Position numbers and translations under genes: made by a program. Shown here one piece after another: positions 1 through 7,936 of a stretch of DNA of 64,000 bases. Under the pieces are notes generated by a model that ran no database searches, was not told the DNA's origin, and saw only the letters and a program-made list of their open reading frames with translations. The DNA is from JAENVU01 sp963801105 (GTDB lineage: Bacteria > Actinomycetota > Acidimicrobiia > IMCC26256 > JAENVU01): NCBI GenBank assembly GCA_963801105.1, contig CAWDDH010000003.1:1426001-1490000 (forward strand), in the 5' to 3' direction. Positions within the stretch are counted from its first letter, which is position 1, and the number at the start of each line of letters is the position of its first letter.

Positions 1-1
1 G

Positions 2-568
2 CTGCTGCTGGCCGAGCGCAACGGGCTCAGGATCCATCAGGTCCCGGTCGATTGGATCGACGATCCCGACAGCCGCGTCGACATCGCGCGCACGGCCCTG
101 GCCGACGTGAAGGGCGCGCTGCGTCTCTTCCGCTCCTTCGGTGTCGGTGGGGGTCAGGTGCGGCTCACGCATCCCCGCCCGACGGTCCCCGACGACTTCG
201 GCCGGCGGCTGGTCAGCTTCGGCCTGATCGGTGCCGTGAGCACCGCCGCCTCCCTCCTGCTCTTCGTCGCGCTCCGGGCACCGCTCGGAAGTGTGATGGC
301 GAACGCGATCGCGGTCACCGCCACGTTCGCGGCCAACGCCTGGCTCAACGCCCGCTACACGTTGCGTGCCACGCGACCCCGCTGGCGCCGCGCCGGCGCG
401 CTCTACGCCGGATCGCTCGCGCTGTCGACGCTCGCGGTCCTCGGCGCGGCCGCGGCCGGTCTCGGCCCGCTGGCCGAGGTCGTGGTGCTCTGTGCCTCGT
501 GGGCGGCGGCCAGCGTCGTGCGCTTCCTGCTCCTCGGAGCCCCCCGATCCGCGAGGACCGCGTCATGA
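2..568 (+). CDS. GT2-GtrA fusion glycosyltransferase, 3' part
   Basis: Truncated at the window edge; the frame is open from base 2. The first ~35 codons resemble the tail of a family-2 glycosyltransferase (VPVDWIDDPDSRVDI, then LADVKGALRLFRS). The next ~130 residues form a GtrA-like membrane domain: four hydrophobic segments around SFGLIGAVSTAASLLLF, NAIAVTATFAANAWLNARYT, GALYAGSLALSTLAVLG and VVVLCASWAAASVVRFLLL. GT2-GtrA fusions transfer sugars to or from polyprenyl phosphate at the membrane. An internal GTG at 107 is not the true start because the frame and homology continue upstream. The stop overlaps the next ATG by 4 bases, so the two genes are probably co-translated. The sugar and acceptor cannot be told from this fragment. 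Confidence 0.8.
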   Translation: MLLAERNGLRIHQVPVDWIDDPDSRVDIARTALADVKGALRLFRSFGVGGGQVRLTHPRPTVPDDFGRRLVSFGLIGAVSTAASLLLFVALRAPLGSVMANAIAVTATFAANAWLNARYTLRATRPRWRRAGALYAGSLALSTLAVLGAAAAGLGPLAEVVVLCASWAAASVVRFLLLGAPRSARTAS

Positions 569-2662
569 CTGATGTGCTCGATTCGCCCGTCACGACCTGG
601 CCGGAGGGCCCGACCGCCGGCGGCCCGCCGGCGTGGCGACCCCGCGGCCGCGTGGCCAGCCTCTGGCGCGGCCGCGAGGACGATCCCGCCTGGGTGCGCC
701 CGGCGCTGCTGGCGCTCCTGGTCGGCACCGCGGTGCTCTACCTCTGGGGCCTGGGGAGCGTCGGATGGGGCAACTCCTATTACACGGCCGCGGTCCAGGC
801 CGGCTCGAAGAGCTGGAAGGCGTTCCTCTACGGCTCGACCGACGCGTCCAACTTCGTCACGGTCGACAAGACGCCGGCGAGCCTCTGGCCGGCCGAGATC
901 GCGGTGCGCATCTTCGGTCTCAACTCGTGGAGCGTGCTCGCGCCCCAGGCGCTCGAGGGCGTCGCCGCGGTGGGTGTCCTCTACCTCGCAATCCGACGGT
1001 GGTTCGGCCCGGCCGCCGGGCTCGTCGCGGGGCTCGTCCTCGCGCTCACGCCGGTCGCCGCGCTGATGTTCCGGTACAACAACCCGGATGCGCTGCTGAT
1101 GCTGTGCCTGGTCCTCGCCGCGTACTGGCTGACCCGCGCCATCGAGGACGGCCGCACGCGGTGGGTCGTGCTCACCGGCGCCGCCCTCGGGGTCGGGTTC
1201 CTCGCCAAGGAGCTGCAGGCGTTCCTCGTCATCCCGGGCTTCGCGCTCGCGTACCTCGTCGCCGCGCCCGGTTCGATCCTGAGCCGCATCCGGAAGGGTG
1301 CGGTGATGGCGGTGTCGATGGTCGTCGCCGCCGGGTGGTGGATCGCGATCGTCGTGCTGGTGCCGGCCGCGAGCCGCCCCTACATCGGGGGTTCGCAGAA
1401 CAACAGCTTCTGGAACGTGCTCTTCGGCTACAACGGCTTCGGTCGCCTGACCGGGAACGAGACGGGCAGCGTCGGGGCGGGCCCCGGCGGCCCCGGCGCG
1501 TGGGGCGCGACCGGCTGGAGCCGGATGTTCGACGCCCAGTTCGGGTTCGAGGCGTCGTGGCTCCTCCCCGCGGCCTTGCTCCTGCTCGTGGTCGGCCTTG
1601 CGGTGACGCTGACCCGGCGTCGGACCGACCGCACCCGTGCCGCGCTCGTGATCTGGGGCGGTTGGCTGGTCACGACCGCGGTCGCGTTCAGCTTCGGCAA
1701 GGGGATCATCCACGAGTACTACGCGGTGGCGCTCGCCCCCGCGATCGGCGGGGTGATCGGGGTCGGGACCCGTCTCCTCTGGACGCACCGCAGCACGGTC
1801 TGGGGGCGCGTCGCGCTCGTCGGCACGCTCGCCGTCACCGTGTGGTGGCTGGTCGTGCTGCTCGACCGCGTGCCGCAGTGGCACCCCGGTTGGGCCGGAG
1901 TGCTGATCGGCCTCGCGCTCGCCCTTGCGGTCGCGGCTCGCCTTTGTCGGCCGACTCGGTCGCGCGGCCGCGGTCGTCGCGGTCGGCGGGCTGGCGCTCG
2001 TGCTCGCGGTGCCGGCGGCGGCGACGGTGACGACGGTCCGGACGTCACACGACGGCCCGTTGCCGACGTCGGGTCCCGCACACGCAGGGACGCGGGTCGG
2101 TCCGGGCGGGCCCGGTGGCCCGGGTGGCTTCGCCGGACCGCTCCGCGGTGGCGCCGCGGGCCCCGGTGGGTTCGCCGGTGTCCCCGGCGGCGGTCCGCCG
2201 GGCTTCCCCGGTGGTGGCTTCGCGGGCGCGGGGCCGCCGGCTGTCCCCGGCGGCGCCCCCGGCGTCGGCGGCGCGAGCGGGCGCGGGGGCGTCTTCTCCT
2301 CGCCCGAGCCGGGCGCGGCCGTGACCGGCCTCCTCCGCACCGCCCGGAACGGCGGCGAGCGCTGGGCCGGGGCATCGGTCGGCGCGACCAACGCCGCCGG
2401 GTTCCAGATCGCCTCCGGGGCACCGATCATGGCGATCGGCGGCTTCAACGGCTCGGATCCGACACCGACCCTGGCGCAGTTCCAGCAGTACGTGCGCGAC
2501 GGGGACGTCCACTACTTCATCGCTTCGAACTTCGGCGTGCCGGGCGGCGGACGGTCCGGGACCGGCACCACGATCTCGCAGTGGGTCCAGGACAACTTCA
2601 CGTCCCGTACGGTGAGTGGCGTGACGATCTACGACCTCAGCTCCGGTCGCACGGGCGGATGA
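565..2662 (+). CDS. ArnT/PMT-like GT39 glycosyltransferase, frameshifted
   Basis: Polytopic membrane glycosyltransferase of the GT39/ArnT type, which moves a sugar from polyprenyl phosphate to an extracytoplasmic target. The N-terminal part has WGNSYYTAAVQAG, then many membrane helices, RYNNPDALL and LAKELQAFLVIPG. A Gly/Pro-rich linker (about 2100-2290) and a C-terminal soluble domain (SVGATNAAGFQIASG, MAIGGFNGSDPTPTLAQFQ) are typical of actinobacterial members. The two parts lie in different frames: the reading frame moves from frame 1 to frame 2 near the run ccttt at 1941-1945, as if one base were extra (A-R-F-V-G-R is restored by removing one). Without correction, frame 1 runs on into the downstream regulator. 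Start ATG overlaps the preceding stop; the stop overlaps the next ATG. Confidence 0.8.
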
Positions 2663-3339
2663 GCGGCGAACGGATCCTGCTCGTCGACGACGAGGACAAC
2701 CTCCGGACGATGCTCGCGGCCGCGCTGGCCCATTCGCGCTTCGAGGTCGAGACCGCGGCCGACGGGAGGGAGGCGTTGGCCAAGGTGCCGAGGTTCCTCC
2801 CCGACCTGATCCTGCTCGACGTCATGATGCCGGATCTCGACGGGTTCGAGGTCTGCCGGCGGTTGCGGACGAGCGCGGTGAAGACACCGGTCGTGTTCCT
2901 GACCGCCCGTGACGACACCGAGGACACGGTGCGCGGACTCACCATCGGCGGCGACGACTACCTCGTGAAGCCGTTCAGCCTCGAGGAGCTCGTGGCGAGG
3001 ATCGACGCGGTCCTGCGCCGCACGCGCCCGCAGCTGGCGAGCGTGGTGGTCCGCTGTGCGGACCTCGAGCTCGACGAGGACGCACACCGCGTGACGCGCG
3101 CCGGGGTCGAGATCGCGCTCTCACCGACCGAGTTCAACCTGCTGCGCTTCATGCTCGCGAACCAGGGTCGGGTGCTCTCCCGCGCGCAGATCCTCGACCA
3201 CGTCTGGGACTACGACTTCGACGGCGACGGTCGCATCGTCGAGACCTACGTCGCGTACCTCCGCAAGAAGCTCGATCCGCACGGTCCCCGGCTGATCCAG
3301 ACCGTGCGCGGCATCGGGTACTGCCTCCGGGAGGCCTGA
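2659..3339 (+). CDS. OmpR/PhoB-family response regulator
   Basis: A 226-residue two-domain regulator. The receiver domain has D10/D11, phospho-acceptor D54 in ILLDVMMPD, T82 and K104 (YLVKPFS). The C-terminal winged helix carries the PhoB-type signature LSPTEFNLLRFMLANQGRVLSR and ends VRGIGYCLREA. ATG 2659 overlaps the glycosyltransferase stop (ATGA). Because of the upstream frameshift this frame is open far upstream, but homology to response regulators begins exactly at this methionine. It pairs with the kinase that starts two bases after its stop. The overlap with the glycosyltransferase suggests the system controls or is co-expressed with cell-surface glycosylation; that target is inferred. 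Confidence 0.9.
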   Translation: MSGERILLVDDEDNLRTMLAAALAHSRFEVETAADGREALAKVPRFLPDLILLDVMMPDLDGFEVCRRLRTSAVKTPVVFLTARDDTEDTVRGLTIGGDDYLVKPFSLEELVARIDAVLRRTRPQLASVVVRCADLELDEDAHRVTRAGVEIALSPTEFNLLRFMLANQGRVLSRAQILDHVWDYDFDGDGRIVETYVAYLRKKLDPHGPRLIQTVRGIGYCLREA

Positions 3340-3340
3340 C

Positions 3341-4837
3341 GTGTCGCTGCGGACGCGGGTGCTGCTCGCGATGTCGGCGCTCGCAGTCGTCGTGGTCGGT
3401 GGGGCCTGGGCGACGGTGCGGGTCGTGGAGCACCGGCTCGTCGACCAGATCGACGCGCGGCTCGACCAGGCCGTTCCGCCGCTGCGTCCGGGCCTCGGCC
3501 GCTTCACACCCGTCCAGCCGCCGGGCGCCGACGAGCAGGCGCGTCGTCCCGGCGCCTCCACGCTGTTCTTCGCCCGGGTCGACGCGACGGGCGAGGTGAC
3601 GGTCATCGGCCGTGCGATCGAAGCCGGCACGACGCTGCCACGCCCGCGTCTGGACGTCGCCCGTGCCCGCGCGGCCGCGGCCGGCGACGCGGGTGCGTAC
3701 ACGGTGTCGGCGCGCACGAGCGGGTTGCGGTACCGGATGGTGGCGCGCCAGGTTCCGGGATCCGGCGATGTCGCGGTGCTCGCGAGCCCGCTCAACCTCG
3801 TCGACGACTCGGTGGGTCAGACCCGGGTGATCGTGGCGATCGTCGGTGGCGCGGCGCTGCTCGTGATCGGACTCGTGACGTGGTGGATCATCCTCCTCGG
3901 TGTCCGACCGCTGAAGCAGATGGCCTCGGTCGCGGTGACCATTGCCGACGACGAGTTGGACCGTCAGGTGCCGGACGCGCCGGCCGGAACCGAGGCCGGC
4001 GACCTCAGCCGGGCGTTCAACAACATGCTCGGGCGGCTGCACACCGCGTCCGTCGCGCGCCAGGAGACCGACGCGCGGCTGCGCCAGTTCGTGGGTGATG
4101 CCAGCCACGAGCTGAGGACCCCGGTGCAGACGATCCGGGGCTATTCGGAGCTCTACGCCGCGGGCGCGCTCCGCGATCCGGGGTCCGTCGACGACGCGAT
4201 GCGACGGATGAACGAGGAGTCGGTGCGGATGTCCACACTGGTCGACGAGCTGCTGACGCTGGCTCGTCTGGACCAGGTGCGCCCGATCGAGACGGGGCCG
4301 GTCGACGTGTCCCACCTCGCGCGCGATGCCGCCGCCGACGCCGGCGCGGTGCAACCCTCGCGGGTCGTGCGCGTGACGGGCGTGGACCGCGCGATCGTCG
4401 ACGGCGACGAGCACCTGGTGCGCCAGGTGTTCGCGAACATCGTCGGGAATGCACTGGTCCACACTCCGCCGTCCGCGGAGATCGTGATCGACGTCCGCAC
4501 CGACGAGCCCGGTTCCGGGAGCCTCACGGTCTCGGTGAGCGACGCGGGCCCCGGCATGCCCCCCGAGGTCGCGGCCCACGCGTTCGAGCGGTTCGTCCGG
4601 GCCGACACCGCCCGGACGCGCCATCGCGGCGGCGCCGGACTCGGTCTGGCGATCGTCCACGACGTCGTCCAGGCGCACGGTGGCACGACCAGCATCGTCT
4701 CGGATCCCGCGTCCGGGACCACGGTCTCGTTCACCCTGCCCGTCGCGATCCCGACGGCGCCGATGGGGAGGGACACGTCGGACGCCGGCGACCGACCGGG
4801 CAGGGTGGGAGACCTCCCGGGATCCGGGGGCGCCTGA
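3341..4837 (+). CDS. HAMP-containing sensor histidine kinase
   Basis: 498 residues, GTG start one base after the regulator's stop. There is an N-terminal membrane helix (about residues 7-27), an extracytoplasmic sensor region to about 160, and a second helix (about 162-186). A HAMP segment follows, then the HisKA dimerisation helix with phospho-accepting H256 in GDASHELRTPVQ, and an ATPase domain with N box (NIVGNAL), G1 (DAGPGMP), F (FERFVR) and G2 (GGAGLGLAIV). It phosphorylates the adjacent OmpR-type regulator. The ligand is unknown. Confidence 0.9.
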   Translation: MSLRTRVLLAMSALAVVVVGGAWATVRVVEHRLVDQIDARLDQAVPPLRPGLGRFTPVQPPGADEQARRPGASTLFFARVDATGEVTVIGRAIEAGTTLPRPRLDVARARAAAAGDAGAYTVSARTSGLRYRMVARQVPGSGDVAVLASPLNLVDDSVGQTRVIVAIVGGAALLVIGLVTWWIILLGVRPLKQMASVAVTIADDELDRQVPDAPAGTEAGDLSRAFNNMLGRLHTASVARQETDARLRQFVGDASHELRTPVQTIRGYSELYAAGALRDPGSVDDAMRRMNEESVRMSTLVDELLTLARLDQVRPIETGPVDVSHLARDAAADAGAVQPSRVVRVTGVDRAIVDGDEHLVRQVFANIVGNALVHTPPSAEIVIDVRTDEPGSGSLTVSVSDAGPGMPPEVAAHAFERFVRADTARTRHRGGAGLGLAIVHDVVQAHGGTTSIVSDPASGTTVSFTLPVAIPTAPMGRDTSDAGDRPGRVGDLPGSGGA

Positions 4838-4839
4838 GG

Positions 4840-4995
4840 TCAGTGCCGGTGTTGGCCGACCATCAGCGCCCACAGCCCGGCTCCGAGAACCATCCCGACC
4901 AGCCCCCCGACCAGGGCCCGTTCCCAGAAGGTGCGCTCGGCACGCTCCTGGCGGGCGTCGGCGAGGTTCTCGGAGTCCGGTGCTGTGGTGATCAT
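4840..4995 (-). CDS. small single-span membrane protein (51 aa)
   Basis: Short reading frame of 51 codons with a charged N-terminal half and one hydrophobic segment near the C-terminus (ALVGGLVGMVLGAGLWALMV), ending GQHRH. The ATG at 4995 has a strong ribosome site (GGAGG, 8 bases upstream), which favours it over an in-frame ATG at 5031. It lies convergent to the kinase gene and downstream of the GH1 gene on the same strand, with about 100 bases between them. No family recognised. Confidence 0.6.
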   Translation of the reverse strand: MITTAPDSENLADARQERAERTFWERALVGGLVGMVLGAGLWALMVGQHRH

Positions 4996-5093
4996 GTCGG
5001 CCACCCTCCAGCGTGTGGGTGCCACCCGCATGAAACCCTTCCGCGCCGCCGCGCCCCAGGGTCGAAGGTCACGGGTCCACGGGGCGGGTGGGC

Positions 5094-6299
5094 CTAGCCG
5101 CGTGCGGTCGCGTCGGCGAGGAGCGCAGCGCTCGGCCGGGCCTCGCGGTCGCGCGTGAAGATCCCGAACGGCACGTCGAACCCGGAGGTCCATTCGTAGT
5201 TGTCGACGCCGGTCCAGTGGAAGAACCCGCGGACGTCGACGCCGTCGTCGGCCGCGTCCTCGACGACGGCGAGCGATTCGCGGAGCACCGATTCGCGCCA
5301 CGCGTCGTCGTCCGTGCCGACCCCGTGCTCGCAGATCAGCAGCGGTCGGCCGGGGAGCTCGTCGTGCAGCCGTCGCAGGACGATGCCGAGTCCCTCGCTC
5401 CACGGCGCGTACCCGAGTGGACCGACGCGTGCGCCACGCGGGTACGGAAACCACCGGCGGTCGCGCCCGACGGCCTGGGCGGAGTAGTACGAGAAGCCGA
5501 CGAGATCGCAGCACTCGCGCAGATCCGCGACCTCTTCCGCCGCGCGGCCCGGGAGCGCGAGGACACCGTCGCGGTCCGCGCGCGTCCAGATGCCCCACAT
5601 GAGCGCGTCGAGGTCGCGCGTGTTCGACTCGGCCGCCATTGAGTCGTCGACGGGGAACAGGGGAGAGAGGTTGTGGATCGTCGCGACGGGCGCACCGCCG
5701 CCCCGCAGCTCCCGCCACGCGTCGCGCTGGGCGAGGAGAACGCCGCGGTACGCGTCGAGCATGAGGTCGAACGCACGTTGGCGCGGGGGGAATACGCCGA
5801 GCTGGTACGCGAGCGCCGCGTACCCGAAGGGTTCGTTGATCGGCTTCCACCCGAACGCGAGGTCGCCGAAGGTCTCGGCGCAGAAGGCGACGTGCCGGGC
5901 CCAGTAGTAGGAGCGGGCGCGGTCGTCACGGAAGGCACCCTCACCGACCTCGGTGAACCATCCCGGGAGCGTGAAGTGGTGCAGGCAGACCCACGGCGCG
6001 ACGCCCGCGTCCCGAGCGGCCTGGAGCACGGCCCGGTAGTGCTCGACGACGGCGGCGTCACGGCGACCTTCGGCCGGCTCGATGCGCGCCCATTCGATGG
6101 AGAGGCGGTGGTGGGTGAGCCCGTGCTCGGCGAAAAGCGCGAAGTCCTCGGCGTACCGGGTTCCGAACCCGTTGCCGTCACCGCTGCGCGGGTAGGTGCC
6201 GCGCTCCTCCTCGCGGTACCAGTCCGATGCGGGCGCCGCGCCCTCGCACTGGGTGGACGACGCGCCGGTGCCCCACCAGAATCCGGCGGGGAATCCCAT
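5094..6299 (-). CDS. GH1 family beta-glycosidase
   Basis: 401 residues with the fold markers of glycoside hydrolase family 1. The N-terminus is GFPAGFWWGTGASSTQCEG. RLSIEWARIEPAEG follows, the acid/base glutamate sits in KPINEP, and the nucleophile glutamate is in LLICEHGVGTDDD, a variant of the usual TENG. FHWTGVDNYEW is the usual W-x-x-x-DN-x-EW element and FGIFTRD ends the domain. It lacks a signal peptide, so it should act on beta-glucosides or related sugars in the cytoplasm. It is slightly shorter than typical (~450 residues). Specificity cannot be read from the sequence. Confidence 0.9.
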   Translation of the reverse strand: MGFPAGFWWGTGASSTQCEGAAPASDWYREEERGTYPRSGDGNGFGTRYAEDFALFAEHGLTHHRLSIEWARIEPAEGRRDAAVVEHYRAVLQAARDAGVAPWVCLHHFTLPGWFTEVGEGAFRDDRARSYYWARHVAFCAETFGDLAFGWKPINEPFGYAALAYQLGVFPPRQRAFDLMLDAYRGVLLAQRDAWRELRGGGAPVATIHNLSPLFPVDDSMAAESNTRDLDALMWGIWTRADRDGVLALPGRAAEEVADLRECCDLVGFSYYSAQAVGRDRRWFPYPRGARVGPLGYAPWSEGLGIVLRRLHDELPGRPLLICEHGVGTDDDAWRESVLRESLAVVEDAADDGVDVRGFFHWTGVDNYEWTSGFDVPFGIFTRDREARPSAALLADATARG

Positions 6300-6302
6300 C
6301 GG

Positions 6303-6680
6303 TCACATCCCGCTGTCGCGCTGGAACCAGCCGCACGTCTGGGTGGCGCGACGGTTCACATGGTCGAGCGCGGCCTTGACGCGCGGGTTGTCGACGACGC
6401 CCTGGTCACCGGCCGCGAGCTTGACGTAGGACCTCCAGACGAGGTTCGCGTCCGACCTGGTGTCGGCGGGTGCGGCGGTCGCGATCGCCTTCGTGAGCTC
6501 GATGTGGCGGGCCAAGGGGATCGACTTGGACGTGGTGGCATCGTCGTACTTCGCCGCGGCGGCGCAGAACGCACGGGACGGGCGGGGGAGCTTGGACAGG
6601 TCGTTGCTCTGGCCGCCCTGCGCGATCGCGGCGATCGTCGCGATCGCCACGAGGCCCACCACCCACGCCGCGATCCTCAT
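6303..6680 (-). CDS. hypothetical secreted protein
   Basis: 125 residues from ATG 6680; an in-frame ATG at 6695 would add five residues before a poorer signal peptide. The N-terminus (MRIAAWVVGLVAIATIAAIAQG) looks like a signal peptide or anchor, followed by a helical region with two cysteines (one in RAFCAAAAKY, one in ATQTCGW) that could form a disulphide. No family recognised. It ends four bases before the GH1 start, so the two may share a transcript. Confidence 0.65.
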   Translation of the reverse strand: MRIAAWVVGLVAIATIAAIAQGGQSNDLSKLPRPSRAFCAAAAKYDDATTSKSIPLARHIELTKAIATAAPADTRSDANLVWRSYVKLAAGDQGVVDNPRVKAALDHVNRRATQTCGWFQRDSGM

Positions 6681-6730
6681 GGGGTGATTGTGCAACGCTG
6701 CGACGGTCGAATCCGAGTCAGGGAGCGCGG

Positions 6731-7918
6731 GTGCAAGGAGCAGGACCGGCTCGGGGCTCCACCATGGGGCCGTACTTCGGGGCCTTTCTCGGGCTCGGCG
6801 TCGCGCTCAGCTTCTTCGGTCCCGCGCTGCCGACCCTGCGGGATCAGACCGGATCGTCCCTCGGCGAGATCGGGCTCGTGTTCGGAGCGCAGTCCCTGGG
6901 CGGCCTCGTCGGCTCGCTGGTGGCCGGCCGGCTCTACCGCCGATTCGGCGGACCGCATCTCATCTCGCTCGCCGTCGTCGCGCTCGCGGCCGGGCTGGCG
7001 GGCATCCCGCTGGCTGCGAGCCTGGCGGCCGTGATCGTCCTGGGCACGCTCATCGGCCTGGGCGCCGGCACGCTCGACGTGAGCGCCAACACCCTCACCC
7101 CCACCCTCGTCCCGGCCGAACGCCTGGTGTCGTCCATGAACGCGCTGCACCTGTGCTTCGCGATCGGTGCGCTCGCCACCCCGGTGCTCGTCTTCGCCTC
7201 GACGGAGTCCTCCGGCGGGCTCGGCCCGGCGTGCGGAGTGTTCGCCGCCGCGCTCGCCGCGCTCGGTCTGTTCGTCTGGCGACGGGACCGCGCCGACGGC
7301 GCCCGGCGCGCCGCCGCCGACCACGAGGCCGCCGGTGCGCCGCCCGAGGCGTGGCGCCTCGGCTTCGTTGCGGCGTTCTTCCTGCTCTACGTGGGACTGG
7401 AGGTGTGCTTCGCAGGCTGGATCGCCACCTACGCGCACCAGATCGGCCTCGGAAGCGGGTGGGCGACCGCGCTCACCGCGATGTTCTGGGCCGGGTTTCT
7501 CGCCGGACGGCTCACGATGACCTGGCGTGGTGACCGCGTCCGGACGGGACCACTGCTGCGCGCCAGCGTCGGCGCCGCCACCCTGATCGCGGTGTTCATC
7601 GCCCTGGTCGGCGGGCACGCGATCCCGGTCCTGCTCGCCTCGGGTCTGCTGGGCGCCGTGATCGCACCCCAGTTCCCCACGATGCTGACCCATCTCCACC
7701 AGGTCATCCCCCTCACGGGCACGGTGACCGCCTGGTGCATCGCGGGCGCGGCCGTCGGGGGGCTGCTCCTCCCACCCGCGATCGGCGGGCTCTTCGACGC
7801 GGTCGGCGCCGGCGCCCTTCCGTGGACGGTGGCGGCGGCCTCGCTCGCGAGCGCCGCCGTGCTCGTGGGCATCGACCGGTGGGCGTTGGCGCCGGGCGCC
7901 GGCGCAACCCTGCGCTGA
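6731..7918 (+). CDS. MFS transporter
   Basis: 395 residues with about 12 membrane helices in two halves separated by a short charged loop (RRDRADGARRAAADHEAAG). The first half has the MFS motif-A-like GRLYRRFGG and helix 4 LIGLGAGTLDVSANTL; the second has GRLTMTWRGDR. These features resemble sugar/fucose-permease-like MFS proteins, so a sugar or small organic solute is plausible given the neighbouring GH1 gene, but this is inference. GTG 6731 has AGGGAG five bases upstream; ATG 6764 is an alternative start right before the first helix. Confidence 0.85.
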   Translation: MQGAGPARGSTMGPYFGAFLGLGVALSFFGPALPTLRDQTGSSLGEIGLVFGAQSLGGLVGSLVAGRLYRRFGGPHLISLAVVALAAGLAGIPLAASLAAVIVLGTLIGLGAGTLDVSANTLTPTLVPAERLVSSMNALHLCFAIGALATPVLVFASTESSGGLGPACGVFAAALAALGLFVWRRDRADGARRAAADHEAAGAPPEAWRLGFVAAFFLLYVGLEVCFAGWIATYAHQIGLGSGWATALTAMFWAGFLAGRLTMTWRGDRVRTGPLLRASVGAATLIAVFIALVGGHAIPVLLASGLLGAVIAPQFPTMLTHLHQVIPLTGTVTAWCIAGAAVGGLLLPPAIGGLFDAVGAGALPWTVAAASLASAAVLVGIDRWALAPGAGATLR

Positions 7919-7924
7919 CGGGGT

Positions 7925-7930
7925 TACCCT
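7925..7930 (+). promoter_or_regulatory. -10 element (TACCCT) for a leaderless VWA gene
   Basis: TACCCT matches the actinobacterial TAnnnT -10 consensus and lies exactly six bases before ATG 7937, which has no Shine-Dalgarno sequence. This spacing puts the transcription start at the A of the start codon. The same arrangement occurs before other genes in the window. Confidence 0.5.
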
Positions 7931-7936
7931 CCGACG

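Noticed and set aside
403..2448. Long minus-strand open frame opposite the ArnT-like gene
   Set aside because: Composition is Arg/Pro/Ala-rich with no family motifs; it is the mirror of high-GC coding on the plus strand.
52..3339. One giant glycosyltransferase-response regulator fusion
   Set aside because: The frame joins them only because of the one-base shift near 1943; the stretch 1945-2658 in this frame is meaningless while another frame carries the family C-terminus.
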